This document shows positions 11,613 to 24,762 of a stretch of 64,000 nucleotides of DNA, one piece after another (the stretch's first letter is position 1; every line of letters starts with the position of its first letter). Both the position numbers and the translations under genes were made by a program. The notes beneath the pieces are model-generated. The model saw only the letters and a program-made list of their open reading frames with translations. It ran no database searches and had not been told where the DNA came from. This DNA is from Atopsyche davidsoni (taxonomy: Eukaryota > Arthropoda > Insecta > Trichoptera > Hydrobiosidae): positions 6,265,501 through 6,329,500 of the forward strand of contig JAILWY010000004.1 of NCBI GenBank assembly GCA_022113835.1. Reading direction: 5' to 3'.

Positions 11613-13610
11613 TTCATCATTATAATATTATAACATAATAATTTATTTAATCAACTGATGCAACGAAGGTTTTATATTGAAAAGGTATAAGCGTGTAAAA
11701 TCCTCGCGGGACTCGCACATTCGGAGGGACGGAAACGTAATACAGCCTGCAATTAAGAGAGTCAGAAAACCCATGTAATGATGCGGCTCGGCGTCGAGAA
11801 CTCGCCCGTTCTTGTACAGATTGTGGAAAATTAAAAACAATGAAGCCCAGCGAGGCAGAGTCGCTGAATTCAGAAGTATAAAAAGGAATTTCCTTTTCAT
11901 TCGCTTAACAATATATCATGCAAGCTCGCGGGCGAGGGAGCGGCGCGGTCTTCGGGACTCGAGATGTTGGTGTGCAGCAAAGAGCTGAAGGAATTTTTTT
12001 GTAGGAATTTGTATTGTAATCGTACTTTTCGCTTTAACTTCGCTGAATAATGCAGTCCTTGTCGGGTGGATAATTTTCCTTTCGTTTCTTGAAAAATGAG
12101 ACCTATGATTGCGCTGTTACGTTTCAGTATGCCGGTTTTTCATAAATATTCCAGAGTACGAAATCTTGCATTGAATGTTTGAGGATGAAGTAACTGTGCA
12201 TGTGAAAAGTTTGAAAAAAATCGATTCACACTTGAAATGTTGATTTGAGCTCACACCTCCTAACTATCTCAGATAAGTCAGCGAAAATTTCGATATACAT
12301 CTTCTCAACGTTCCACGTGGGAATCCAGTTTTAGCAACAAATCTGTATTATTAAATAATTGATAATTTCTTTAAATAAAAAAGTTATGGGGCTTTTCTTC
12401 TTTAATTTCCTGGAAAAATTTCATATTAAATATCTCAGTACAGTAAAATAAAATTGAACGTCAAATTTTATTATATATAGACATTCTCGCTCTACAAACT
12501 GAGTAAGATTTTAAATACCGCGATGGTAGGAAATGTCTTTGTAGTAAAATATTCGCTGATATCACATCGAGAAACGTCTGTGGAATTGCTAAAATGCACT
12601 TTGTGGAAGTTCGTTTCAGGGCTCACTAAAATTTACATTTATAGCTATAAAATTGACTTCATATATTTATGAACATAAAATAGAATTAACATATTAGTAT
12701 ACACTAATATTTTGAATAATTATGCATTTAAAACATTTACTGATTAAATTTGCAAAAAGTGCCCACTTTATTTCGCTTAATACCGCTTAAATCTGTTATA
12801 CCCGGTGCAAAAGCGTATTCTCCGGTAAAAAAGTTGCCATGATTTAGCTGCGGGTATAATCCTCGGAGTCCAAATAAAATTTTCATAACTACATTTTCCA
12901 TGCCTACGAGGCCTTCGGTTTTCCCGCAACGCCATTTCCCGGTCTGATGCAGCCTGCGGTGAAAAATGGCGCATCTCTCCAAGGAGAATATATATGGAAA
13001 TGTGTATTAACTCGTATTGCAGGCGTCTACTTGTTGGCGACTACGATATAATGGCTTTCAGCGGATCATTTGATTGTTATTTATCACTGAATATGCGATA
13101 CATTATAAAATATATATTTTTTTTAACGCTTATCATTTGTGAGAAAGAAATATGTAATGAAATAAATATTTTTATATTATCACACGAGTTGGTCATTACG
13201 AATGTAAAACAGACACCGAGCAAGAAAATAAAAGTATTCGCGACCGTAATTGACTTGTTACACCTTTAGAATTTGCCTTGGTGTATAAAGTAATATTACA
13301 ACAACAAAAAAAACACTGTACCACAGAGGCTCTATGAAATGCAGTACATTTCTGATTATTTTTTAATGGTTTCAATCCTTTGCCTTCTTAATATATAATT
13401 CACTAATTAAAGTGGATATGTAACTGGGAAAAAAATATTATTTGATAGTGACAAATAATCTCCACTACACATCAATTGTACGTATATTTAAAATAAATGT
13501 TTTCGTGCAATTCAATGAAAAAATCTGTTTCAATGTGAAATTTTATTCACATAAAGGAAATGCTGTAAAAATTATCGCTCCAATCGTACGGATGTTTTAC
13601 AAAATTAACA
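11613..13610. other. Non-coding with islands at 11690-12110 and 12770-12990
   Basis: The first island has CTCGCGGGCGAGGGAGCGGC; the second reads open in two frames on the minus strand with no motif. The DNA between them is AT-rich and unremarkable. Confidence 0.35.
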
Positions 13611-13620
13611 CCACTGAATT

Positions 13621-13763
13621 AATATTTTTGAATAAAATACTTGAGTGATTTTCCACATTTTTATTTTTATTGGTGACCGGTTTCGCCAACCTTTCACGTT
13701 GGCATTATCAAACAGAGAGAACATTAATGTGGAAAATCACTGAAATATTTTATTCAAAAATAT
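13621..13763 (-). mobile_element. Inverted-repeat element with a second hammerhead-like hairpin family
   Basis: Arms 13621-13659 and 13725-13763 (AATATTTTTGAATAAAATA... and its complement) match at about 36 of 39 bases. The centre on the minus strand reads TTGATAA-t-GCCAAC...GTTGGC-GAAAC-CG-GTC: a 6-bp stem II and palindromic ACCGGT. The core CTGATGA has two changes, so self-cleavage is unlikely. Confidence 0.45.
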
Positions 13764-13860
13764 TAAAATGGAATTCCACCAAGTACTCTCTGTCATAAAT
13801 ATTGAATTTCTTACCACTGAATTATTTAAAATATGAAAATAAATTAATTTAAACAACAAT

Positions 13861-14085
13861 ATGGCTGCTTTCTGGGAACACGCCACGCCACCCCCGGAGC
13901 CTCCCTCCCCGGGGAGTTGCAGCCCTGTCGCGCATAACGAGCTGCATTTACTTTCACTGCATTTGTGCAAGTGCATACACAATGTCGCTATCGGACGGAC
14001 ATACGAACCGTCACCGCACGAACCGCGCCTCGCTGCCTTCGAACCGGAAGGACTTTCAGTCGACTTCCGGCTCAGAGCTTGTCAA
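13861..14085 (+). other. GC-rich island with an open frame, possibly a first exon
   Basis: This island differs sharply from its flanks. An ATG at 13861 opens a frame beginning MAAFWEHATPPPEPPSPG that runs through the island and for 90 bases into AT-rich sequence. Low-complexity Pro/Ser content and the lack of any known motif make a coding role unsure. A regulatory island is as likely. Confidence 0.2.
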
Positions 14086-14089
14086 ATGA

Positions 14090-15130
14090 TGTGTAATAAT
14101 AATTTCAATTATATGTGTCGTATAAAAAAAAAACAGTATTTCTCTTTGTATATCTCTTTTTATTATGTATCCTAGTACATTTGTATTTGATGTTTTGAAG
14201 ATAGATGTCAGTACTACGATATATTTTGTATGATTACGTGCTAATATTTTGATTTGTTTTCTCACCAAGTTCACAAAAGTAAAATAACCATTAATAAGTG
14301 TAGGTTGTACATGATATCATTTATAAATATATATACCTCGATCACATTAAAAAACATAAATTAAATATATGATTGTGTTATCAGATTAAAATAATTGTTC
14401 AAATTATATTTTTATAATATAACCACCACAATAGTAACTTGTATATTATTCTCAGTAAAGTCTCAGTACAACAAAGTAGAATATCAACATATTTTTAGCA
14501 ATGAAACATTTAAGCTCTGAAAAATAAGTACAATTGAATATCATTACGTTATGTAGATACTGTGTATTTATTCATGTATCTTGCGGATTTCAGGTTCGTT
14601 TTCATTGAAAATCCACGCTCAAAGCCGGCGGCTTTATCTACGTGTAACGTCCTAAACCATTCAGCGTCCGCAAGAACATTTCGGATATAAAAGAATGGAA
14701 AAACAAAACCCCCCCGTTTTTCAGCGGAACAATCTGGAGCGCGGCTGATCCAAATATTCAAATGTAGGACGATTTTAAAAATAGTTTTTCAGTTGTTAAC
14801 CAGGAAAATGGAAGCTTTCTCCACTGTGCAAAAAATTTCGCAAAAACTGGGCTTTTGCACATGCTTTTTATTCTTACCGCAGAATATGCTATTATATTGC
14901 AGTTTTGATTATGCAAACACACGAGAACATTTTTTAGTTCAGATTGCGCCATGTGAATACGAAATGAACTTTTATTTAATTGCACAGATTTTTTACATGA
15001 ATTAGGATATATATATTCATAGTAAATCAAAGTGAGGATTGAGACAGCACACAGTACATTCAATAATTTGAGGAAAGTGCTATGTTCAAGAGACATAACC
15101 CTAAAATCTCGATGGAGTGAAGTGTTTAGT
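14090..15130. other. AT-rich, with an island at 14580-14760
   Basis: A 136-codon frame on the minus strand (14758-15168) begins inside the retrotransposon fragment in antisense and is probably chance. Confidence 0.35.
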
Positions 15131-15132
15131 CG

Positions 15133-15478
15133 TCTTAGTTCTTCTTTGTAGAGTTGAAGCCTGGACACTCAAGACATTTTAAATGTGGCTGTATAGGAGA
15201 ATCCTTTAGATACCATGGATTGACCACGTCACAAACGAAAAAGTCTTGCACAGAATGCGCAAAGAAAGGGAACTCTTGACGTTGGTAAAGAAGCGAAAGG
15301 TCTATGATTTTGGCCTCATTTTTCGCAACAATAAGTATGGCATCCTCCAGCTGATTGTGCAAGGAAAAATCGAAAGAAAAAGGGGCATTGTAAGAAGGAA
15401 TAACTGGTGAGACTAGCCCAAGATAGAGACAAGTTCAAGGAAATGGTCACCAACCTCCAATGAAGAGAGGCAACGAAA
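15133..15478 (+). pseudogene. Non-LTR retrotransposon fragment, best-preserved copy
   Basis: Reads MWLYRRIL*IPWIDHVTNEK, VLHRMRKERELLTLVKKRK and RNNKYGILQLIVQGKIERKR, then changes frame to DRDKFKEMVTNLQ and ends. Two stops and a shift break it. The reverse-transcriptase catalytic region (YxDD) is absent, so it is a short tail fragment. Confidence 0.75.
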
Positions 15479-15479
15479 G

Positions 15480-17930
15480 AAGAATATATCCATAGAAACA
15501 GTAATTTTCAAAATGTCGGCTCATTTCAGCGACATTGACCGTTTGGGAAATTAGCCAATATTTCTTGAATTTAAATTAGCCCTCCTTATCGCCAGTCGTC
15601 CGGAGGGCCGCCGCGCCACCCCCTAACTACCCTTAACGATGTGCCGGATGCGCTAAGCTGGAAAAAGCGTTTATATCTGGGAAAAGCGAGAAACGAAACG
15701 CGTTCCATTTAGCGCTAATTTTCCGCGGCCATCCGCCCGTGAAGTAGCCTAACGAAGCAAATGACGGAAGAGAGCGCTGAATCGGATTTCATTACCGAAC
15801 ATAAGCCATTTTTAACACACTGTTCCGACAACCCCCGCACTACGCACATATCAAGGGGGCTCAACGAGCAGACCCTTGCAACCCCCATCTGGAGCTCCAT
15901 ATTAGCAAATTCGATGCAAGTGATACTAATAAACTAATAAACTTGAGCATTATTGATTTCTTAATTTCAACGAAACATTTTTTTTGAATTAATTATTTTT
16001 AAAATTACTTTTTTCTTAGGGCGAACATTGCTCTTTTCAGTGGTAAGAACATAACCTATCACGGTTTGTATTCATATATATTTTTCTTCTAAATATTCTT
16101 AAAACCCTTAACTGCATATAATGACAGAGCGATAACATACCATAAAACATTTTTTTTAAACCCCATAAAAACTTATAGGATCAACCGTTTCGTTTTGTGA
16201 CCGTTACGTTATGTCTAACTAATTAAAATCAATTTTTTACCACTAACAGTCTTAGAATAGACACAAACCATATTAGAAGATGACATTTGCTAACTTTTGG
16301 CAAATGAGTAAAAACGTGATCTTTTTTCTACTTCACAAATATATTTTAAATTTCAAAGTAGGTTATTTTCATAATCAATTAATATTATTTAGCTTTTTTT
16401 TTATGAGATATGAATATTTTCAGTTTTTTCTTCAAAATTATACAAAATATATTTTTCATTATTTTTCCTTAAATAAACACATAATTCCCTAACTCCTCAA
16501 TTTTTTTCACGGAAAAAAAAAATCATGCAGTTAAGGGTTAAAACCAATTTTTATCTATTTACATGCATCAATTTGTTACACATGATTATAACAAGATAAT
16601 TTTTTGTCTCCATTTGAATCTTTCAAATATTTTTTTCCTATACATTTGCGAGAACATACTATCAAGATTAAAGTATTTTTTGTAAGTAAATATTTTCTTT
16701 ACGCTTATACACTCATAAAAGCACACTGTATATTGAACGTCTCCTAATTTAAGTACACAAAAACGTACTGCCTCCTGTTTAAATTTTTACAATTTTTCCC
16801 CACGTCTGATGTTCTTCCATTATAATTTCGTTAGCTAATTTCTCGCTCGGAGACGAGAATTTTGATTCACGGGTGTCAGACGCCGAGCGTGTTTGGGCAA
16901 CTGATGACTGTGTGAGCAGCTGATGAGAGGCGCCTTTAATTTATTGATTGCAAAGCAATATTAAATTATGTATTACGAGTCAAAAAAAAAAAAAATTCGC
17001 ACGAAACACAAAAAATTCATCTGTTTCACGTTGGAAATGCCTTTATTTGCATTTCTAATAAATTGCTTTTTTTATTTAAAGCTGTATATTTTTTTTAATT
17101 TATGCAATCATTTTTAATTTCAAATAAGAGAAAAACCGAATAGCACTGAAAAAAACTATGATTGACATTTTATCAAATACGCCACATGGATAGTACAAAT
17201 AAATAAATAATCATGTACTATAAATGAAATTCATATTTTTAAATAATATTGTTTAGTTCGTATCATTTATCATAAATCACAAATTAAAAAGTGAAACTTA
17301 GTATCAAACATAACAATATCTTCAATCCGGCATACAGAAATGAGGAAGGTTCTGTTATTTTTCATTCCCTAACGGAGGCTGGCTGTATTCTCCTTTAAAT
17401 GCGCTCTCGGCGGGAGGTTTCGTCTAATTAAGGCTTAACACAATATAAAGTTTGAAATATTATACGTGCGGTGGTTGGGGTTGTTCTTTAGTTAACCCTT
17501 TTAAGATGTACGGAGCCTCGGGATACTTTATGGTACTAGAACCTAATGTAATTACTCGGCGATGTTTGCTTTAAGTAGATTTTTTTAATTTGTCCCTCGT
17601 TCTGAAACATCTTTTGCATTTTATTTTCTTCTACTTGAAAAAATACTTCATTTGTAAGAAGAACAATTGAATTTTTACCAAAGAAAAGAAAGTTCTTTAC
17701 TTTTATATTTTTCTTTAGATATCTTCAACTTAGCTATATTTTATACCGCATTTATAGATGGTATAAACTATATTTTTTTTACTTATTTACATATTTATAA
17801 AACAATGTGTAAAGTTTCCTGGTTTTTACGAGCTGCAAACAATTCATAAATCCCCCACTCAAAAAAAACTTTAACCAGGTGCTCGTACATGTACTTACAG
17901 TTATATCAGTTGATTTGCCAATATTCTAAA
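15480..17930. other. Non-coding with islands at 15580-15910 and 17330-17540
   Basis: The islands hold TTTAGCGCTAATTTTCCGCG and GTCTAATTAAGGCTTAAC (homeodomain-like). Between them, 15920-17330, very AT-rich DNA with poly(T) runs. Confidence 0.35.
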
Positions 17931-18345
17931 CTATGTACGAAAAAGTATTACTTTGCGTATAATGATGCGCCTTTTTTACGACAAAATCGAAACAATTTCT
18001 ATATCGAAATACAATAGCAAGAAATTCTGATTACTATTGCAATAAAAGATTTATTTCTAACAATGCCATTTTTTTTTCATTGTATAGGTTATTTAATGAT
18101 AATTTTAATTTAGACTAATAGCATGGATGTATTGTAAAAATATCACTTGGCATATACGATAATGTCAATATAGTTGTTCAAAACAACAGCAAGGTATTCT
18201 GCTAAGTATATAAACAAACTAGTTTGTACTGACAATGTCGTGTTATGTTCGTTGCGGACATCGTGACGTATTCATTGTAACACCAATCGTATGGATGAAT
18301 CGTAAAAGTATCACTTGGCTTATAACGATGCGCCATTTCCACGGT
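17930..18345 (+). repeat. Three diverged units of a possible old satellite
   Basis: At 17932, 18124 and 18292 related words recur: GTATTACTTTGCGTATAATG, ATATCACTTGGCATATACGA and GTATCACTTGGCTTATAACG. The spacing is about 190 and 168 bases. Confidence 0.4.
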
Positions 18346-18479
18346 AAAGTTGTCGCGAGAATGCTCCGAATGTGGAAATGAATCAGAGTATAAAGCCAGC
18401 ACTTCACTGGAGTCGCTGGACTGGAAAAATGTGCCTTTATAACTATGCCATTATGGGACACTTTATGGGACCATACTAT

Positions 18480-20100
18480 TATATATGGAAGACATAAAAA
18501 TTACTTTCTCTCTGTCGTTTGTTACTCGTAGATATCACACTTTGTAAATTATAATAAAAATTTTAATCAAATATATTTTTCAAAATGTAATTAATTTTAA
18601 TATCAATAAAAATACAACAGTGTTAAGTTTCAATAATCAATAATCGAAAAATAAAATAAAATAATTTAATTTAAAAACAGTTTGTGAATAGAGATATGTC
18701 TTCATTTTGACCGAACAAAATATATATATTTTTTAAAAATGTAGGTTTTCGTTATAATGAACCAGATTTTGTGAAGGTATATTAAACTCATTGTGACATG
18801 CTCTAATACAAGTTATGCCTGAAAAAACCTGCACATGATAAAAAAAATTCACACAATTTCAAAATGGCAGAATTATACACGCGGGTAAGGTATTGGATAT
18901 ACAATTACGGACAGTATAGGTATATTAGATAGTCTGGTGGATACATAATGTCGTAGGACTAACCAATGCGGACTACCGAGATAACTGCAAAATTACGAAA
19001 GTTGGTCAAATCTTTGTAGGGTTGCCCATTGCACGTGCCACCCCTCGCACCTCCCCCGCCGTACGCTTAATTTCATGCCACATGTATTCTGGCCGGTATT
19101 TAGGGGATGGTCGGGCCCGGGGTGGCTTGTACACGTTTATAATAAATATGTTTCGGGTAAAACAATTACGGCATATTAGACGGTCGTAATTGAATATTTA
19201 TTAAAATAAATATTTGAGTTTTTTTAATTAAATAAAATTAAATCAAAGAAATTTTTTTAGGTTTACGTGGGTTCAAATTCCACTAAATCCACCAAATATA
19301 ACTATTTATTTCTTGTGCAATACCGTTGCAGGTTTATCAATATAATAAAAAAGAGTGTATTCATAATCACGTATAATATGATTATTTTATTTTCGACATT
19401 TGACGTCTTATTCACGTTTTCCATTTTCACGAGTCTGCACGCGTTGTATATTAAATAACAAAACCTTCGTACATAATAATGGACATTTATTTTATAATTG
19501 ATAACGTTTCATTACGTCTATAAGTCTATTAATCATTTTACTGTCTATTTTGAGCTTTATAGCTTTATTCGTATTTTTATACTGTTGTTTTGTGATGCAC
19601 AATAAAAAAATTAATACAATTCAAAGAAATAAATAATAGTAATATTTAAGAGAAACGCCTTAACTCTAATAGTTTAGTAATAGTATATCTGAATATGTAT
19701 TTCATGTGATTTGTTTGTGAATATTCTTTTCTTATGTAGTTTACTAATATACTAGCGCTTCGGTAGTATTAAAGCAAGACACGTAAACAAATTCAAGATT
19801 CTTTATTATCTGTTATATTAATTTATAACAGTTGTTAGGGTTATGCTTGCAATACGGTATATGACAATCCCCAGCCCTTGCATTCAGGTTGTGGGGCTTA
19901 AAACATGTGGCTTAAGTGGTAGCATACAGGGGTTTCTCTTTCTTCGTTATTGAATTTGTGTAGGGCAAATATGCGTAAAAAAACTATTTTGTATGAGTTG
20001 AAGAATACGCTAAATAAATAAATATGACTTAACAATTTTTATTGAAATAAAAGTTCAGCTGCTTTACCATTGCTTATTATGACATAGAATGTTTTTTAAG
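18480..20100. other. AT-rich with an island at 18860-19150
   Basis: The island has GCACGTGCCACCCC and GGGCCCGGGG. Apart from the 19870 repeat nothing else is supported. Confidence 0.35.
19870..19970 (+). repeat. Dispersed repeat, copy 1
   Basis: GGTTGTGGGGCTTAAAACAT followed by GTGGCTTAAGTGG matches the reverse complement of 35405-35512 over about 100 bases. The family is unknown. Confidence 0.65.
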
Positions 20101-20109
20101 GCTTTTAGG

Positions 20110-20330
20110 TGACATATTGTGGCGGTAGTAGAATCTAGCCGGGGATGGAGGACGAGTGAGAGAGGATGGAGGCTGCTGCTCCTTACAAGGCGCAGATCGA
20201 TGAGCAACTGTTGGGTTTCCGCTGCTAATAGGCAATTATTTTTCCATTAGCGGAGAAACAAACCACAAATGCGTTTAGTGCCGCCATTGCCGCGACGGAG
20301 ATAAACACTTTGCACATAAACCAGTACTCC
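20110..20330. promoter_or_regulatory. GC-richer island, candidate conserved element
   Basis: Compositionally distinct; has GGCAATTATTTTTCCATTAG (homeodomain-like cores) and CCGCCATTGCCGC. There is no long frame. Confidence 0.25.
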
Positions 20331-20717
20331 ATATTTTGTTTTCGCGTTATCCTCAGAAATCACATTAAAATCTGACAGCCACAAACTACTCCCTGTGGTA
20401 TAATAAATTGAACATTATATTTTCTTTAACCGTCACTATTCAGGAAAATGCAATTACTCACAAAAAAACCTACATCATCATTGCAATAAATAAAGTCGCG
20501 AAAATATTTTATGGATTTCAAAATTGTGGTCGTATTATTTACTATCGTATTAATTTAACTAATTTTTGCAGTACCTTTGTGAGTAGTCGAGAAGTACTCG
20601 TATGAGAGATTTCCGCGGCAGGTCTTTGCTGCTCACAGACAGAGTCTACGCTGAGCTCACAAAGTATAGGTACTTGCTGGTTACGTGCGATTTTTACAGA
20701 CAGAGGGTGTTTCACGT

Positions 20718-20746
20718 GTGCGAAAAGGGCGAAAAGGGCGAAAAGG
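20718..20746. repeat. Three GGGCGAAAA units
   Basis: GAAAAGGGCGAAAAGGGCGA then AAAGGCGAGAA, in a small GC-richer patch. Confidence 0.7.
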
Positions 20747-20958
20747 CGAGAAGAATAATAAAAAAATGATTTATTTATACTGCTTGAATGATCGAATGTT
20801 GTCTACTCTAAATGAATGCATTGTTTATAAAAAAATCAAATCAAATCGTCCCACCTTTAAAAAAGCGGAGTTTATTTTTCAAATAATTAATTTACAAAGA
20901 ATCGAAATATGTATTTAGTTAAAATGTTTATGATTATGATATGAAACCGAAAATCACC

Positions 20959-21030
20959 CGATGTCTCTCCTCAGAGGAGGTTGGCGAACATCTCACTAAG
21001 CATATATTTATGTTAAGCCAGTGTTCATGG
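20959..21030 (-). repeat. Retrotransposon 3'-end fragment, minus strand
   Basis: The minus strand matches the 9236 copy closely (TGCTTAGTGAGATGTTCGCC, then CAACCTCCTCTGAGGAGAGA). Confidence 0.5.
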
Positions 21031-21289
21031 TTTTTTTTTTAGGGAAGATAGTGTAATGGGTTCTCGGATATTTTATTTCGTAAGCTCATAAATAATACCT
21101 TTATATTTCTAAAGGTATTTTGAAATTATTATGTCGACTCTGGATTTGTGATTCGGAACAAAAAAAGTGTCGCTTTTTCGATTTCAGTCGCCCAGAATGT
21201 GGCAGCCCCCCGGCGCAGTGTCCGGGACCGCAATGGAAAATCCGAAAGTCCCCGCTGTGGTAATTAAATGTAACAAGGTTGTACCTGCG

Positions 21290-21384
21290 CGCCATTAGAG
21301 CGAGAAGGGCGAGCGGCCTGGCAGAGGGTGGGCGAGTACGGACAAACAAATTGGACGGGTCCATTCCGACCGCCATGCTGGATT
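21290..21384 (-). CDS. Weak candidate first coding exon in a GC-rich island
   Basis: On the minus strand an ATG in strong context (CAGCATGG) opens MAVGMDPSNLFVRTRPPS, running to a CAG|GTACAA donor-like site at 21290. Strong start context and GC content support it; the donor is not ideal and the peptide is unrecognised. Confidence 0.2.
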
Positions 21385-21489
21385 GTAACCTAACCGTGCT
21401 CAACGGGAACGGGGAACAATGCAGCCGTACCAATAAATCACAATGCAACTCACAATTGAAAACAATATAAACATTGGTGCATACATTTA

Positions 21490-22200
21490 TTTAAAGACCT
21501 TGAGAAAAAAATTAAGGCTTTAGACCTTAGCTGCTTCTATAAAATTTCGGTACTACCACTTGTCAGCTCTGTGTTGCCTAATCTGATAGAAGGCCGCAAG
21601 TGCAGTCTTTGATTGTTTCTAAAGCAATGAGGTCAATAGTCTCGTATAAAATATACTTAACAGACTTTACTCGAAGTTCACGAGCAACAACCACGTAGAC
21701 AATTCTGTGATGGCTATTGATTTAATGTATCATATTATTCGGTCGGGATATTTTCAAAAATACTTAACAATAAATCTTGGCACACCTTCAAGGAAATCAG
21801 TTCTAGAACACACACATGTGTTTTACTCCATCGTTAGGAATAATTCTTAGAATCTCGATCGTAGCCAAATTAGTCACACCTTCTCGCATTACCTGGTGCC
21901 CGTATTACTCGTTACGACGCCTCGTGCGGAATTCATAATAAGGGGTGTCATATAGTTCAAACGCGATGAAAAGCTGAGTCAAACGAGAACTTCGCTCCTT
22001 AAAACTCGGAATAAATTACCAGCTCATGTTGCATGCTCTCCTCGCTAATATATTCATAAAACTGTAAACTACATTTATTACTAATTACATACTGTGTTCT
22101 ATAAACACACTTTATCCTATATTTGCACAACCTTATTAGCGCGATTTTATCGTGCATCCATTGACAAAACAATGGGAATTTGATATCGATGTCAATTTCT
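21490..22200. other. Mixed-composition non-coding DNA
   Basis: Moderately GC-rich with no open frame and no repeat match that I can see. Confidence 0.35.
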
Positions 22201-22222
22201 AAAGGTGCGACTATTATTTGAA

Positions 22223-22432
22223 TAAAAATTATTCAAAATACCATTGAGTAAGTAAATCCGTGTTGACTGTGAAATCTGCACTCATCAAACAATAAGCAAC
22301 TTATTATTGATTAATTCAGGGATAGGGATGATAACCCAAATGTGACAAATGATATAAGCACCATTGATATTAAGATTACACTAAGTTATCACCAACAGAG
22401 TGTAATGCTTGCATACATAGAATACAAGCAGT
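22223..22432 (+). repeat. Dispersed direct repeat, unit A
   Basis: About 210 bases, nearly identical to 24763-24974. It begins TAAAAATTATTCAAAATACC and ends near ATAGAATACAAGCAGT. No ORF, terminal inverted repeat or poly(A) tail defines it. Confidence 0.85.
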
Positions 22433-22596
22433 ATATGATAATAGTCGCACTATTATCATTTTATTCAGTGTTAAGAAAATCTCTTTGTTTACATAAAAAT
22501 GTGATTTCACTATCAAAATTCAACTTTATCAAAAAAAAAGTTACGTACAATACAGCCTAAAAAACTCCAAGATTGGCTCAGAACAAATATATTTTC

Positions 22597-22645
22597 AGTG
22601 ATATGGATACCAACTTCGTCTAAGGAGAAGCACTTGGAAAAAGAA
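22597..22645 (+). repeat. Possible retrotransposon 3'-end fragment
   Basis: AGTGATATGGATACCAACTT and AAGGAGAAGCACTTGG resemble the family 3' end, with more changes than other copies. Confidence 0.3.
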
Positions 22646-22649
22646 AGTA

Positions 22650-24370
22650 TTACTTATCTCAAAAAATTATAAATATATGTGTGGGTTTTGTTTCATGCAA
22701 GGTTCCTTCTTCGCTTGGCACGCCTAACAAAAAGGGTTATCATCTGTAATCAGTATGAGTCAGTAGATGTTATTTTTGTATGTACAGTAGTGATGAATAT
22801 ACAAGTCGAATTGCCGGTTCTCTAGTTCTCTCGGGGGGGGAATAAATGCCAAGCCTGCTCTGCAAAATCTTCTTTATTTATATCTCCGTGTACAAGGTCT
22901 TTGTTCATTTTTTTGGGATTCAAAGTAACAGCAGTATTTTTTATATTTTATTTATAAGGTATTTCAAACGTTTTAGCTATTCTTATGTAAAATTATTCCT
23001 AGGTAATTTTTTTGTGTTTTTATCTTACAATCTAGGCGAAAAGTCTGCAAGCAACACGAAGTTTAATAGCAAGAGACCGAAAAGTAGGACGTGTTCAATT
23101 TGCTTTGTCTCCGACATTTGGTTTTTTGTGTAAATACAAATTACAGACAACCTTCACACGATAGAGTTTTTGTAACATTTTAGCTTTCTCAAACTTTAAA
23201 ACAATTTAGAGTATATGGAATTTAACAAATTTAACACTCTGCCTCAATTATGGATTGAAAAATCAAAATATAAGCAATGTCTATTTTGCCATTACCTGTG
23301 TGGTTGTATTTTGATATCACATGTGATTAATAAAATTATTACCGTTTTAGTAAAAAAAATATATATGAAGAAAACAGAGTTGCATATAAAATAAAACCGA
23401 ATGAAAATCAAGCTATTGAAAGTGACGAAAAAAAAGTAGACTTCATGAAAAAGGATCCGTTTTGACAATCATCTCTTATAAATATGGAATAATTCTTCAA
23501 GTAAATTACTACGCAAGGGGCTGTTGTATTTTTAAAACAATCCCAGGTTTCGTAATCAGCAAAAAAAAAAACCTCCCTCGTTGAATTCGTCCGCCGTATT
23601 GGGCACGCAATATTCTACAGAATTAATTCAACAAGCGCTACTTGATCCTGAAAATAATTTCATAATTCCACAATTCTGTAATTTTGTAATCTTCCCACTT
23701 GCTATTATAATATTATTTAATTCGACGTGACTGGTTGCTCTGGGAGATTAAAACGGGACGTCCCCCGAGCCAGGGTATTAAATTCTACAAAAAAATGCGT
23801 TGAATTATTTTTAGAACTATGTGGTTTTTTTTTAAACTTTATGAAAAAACTGCGTAAAATTTCATTATATGAGTTTTGAAAAACTACGTTATTAAAAGTT
23901 TAGTGTATGGGAATCAGAAATGTTTTAAAAATGTATTAAAGTTTTTTAAAATTCCTCGACGATACTGCGAAAAGAATCAATTTTTTTATGTAAAATACTA
24001 AATGCGCTCAGTATTTTGATGTGCCTGAAAAGATTACAGTTATAATTAATATATGATCGATATATTACATTTTATTATATGATATTATTTTAAGCTTTAA
24101 ACAGAACCAATACAAAGAACATTTCCTTGTATAACAAAAATATCATTTAATATTACAAAACAACAATTCATCAATTATTTTCTACAAAGATCAATTTCGC
24201 TTTTGGTTAAGATTATATTTTCCAGAAAACTCTCTTATCGTTTAACGCATAAAACACTTAAGCATCTATTTATAAAATTTATAGTATTTTTTTAGAATTG
24301 CCGCAAAAGATATCTCTAATAAATTAAAGGTAAAGAGACCAAAGAGAAAATATACCTTAAGTATAATAAC
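22650..24370. other. AT-rich sequence
   Basis: A 95-codon AT-rich frame (22846-23133) has no motif. Small islands at 22810-22870 and 23570-23770. Confidence 0.4.
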
Positions 24371-24383
24371 ACATAATGTATTT

Positions 24384-24452
24384 TCGGGCGTTCTTTATCT
24401 CGCTTTCTCGGGAATTTTATTATCAACTCCCGAGAAAAAGCAAAATTCGCCC
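24384..24452. other. Hairpin
   Basis: GCTTTCTCGGGA (24402) pairs with TCCCGAGAAAAAGC (24428). Outer CGGGCG and CGCCC words extend it. It sits at the edge of a GC-richer island and could form a stem in RNA. Confidence 0.5.
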
Positions 24453-24762
24453 AAAAAAATCCGCATAAAAGGAATCAGCGTAGACATTCCACTATTATAA
24501 TACACTTCTTTTGTCGCAATTACCCATTCGAGAGACACACTTTATGCTCGCCGTTTCAATTTCATAACTTCGCTAAGAATATTACGGGCGAGCTTTTTCG
24601 GTTCTCTCCGCTGCGGTGGCGAACTTTCAGTTTGCTATGCTTGCTCGAGCTGCGAAATCCACTCTACAAGATCTATTATATAAAAAAATATTTATTATTT
24701 TTCCACAAACCGTACTGTACTTCTCACAGCAGCAACTTCGATAGCAATGATACAGTTCTTGA

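Noticed and set aside
13861..14175. Confident protein-coding gene from a 104-codon frame
   Set aside because: Kept only as an island; low complexity, no domain, and the frame runs on into AT-rich DNA.
14758..15168. 136-codon open frame on the minus strand with a hydrophobic stretch
   Set aside because: Its start lies antisense within a retrotransposon fragment and the rest is AT-driven; no motif or splice signal supports it.
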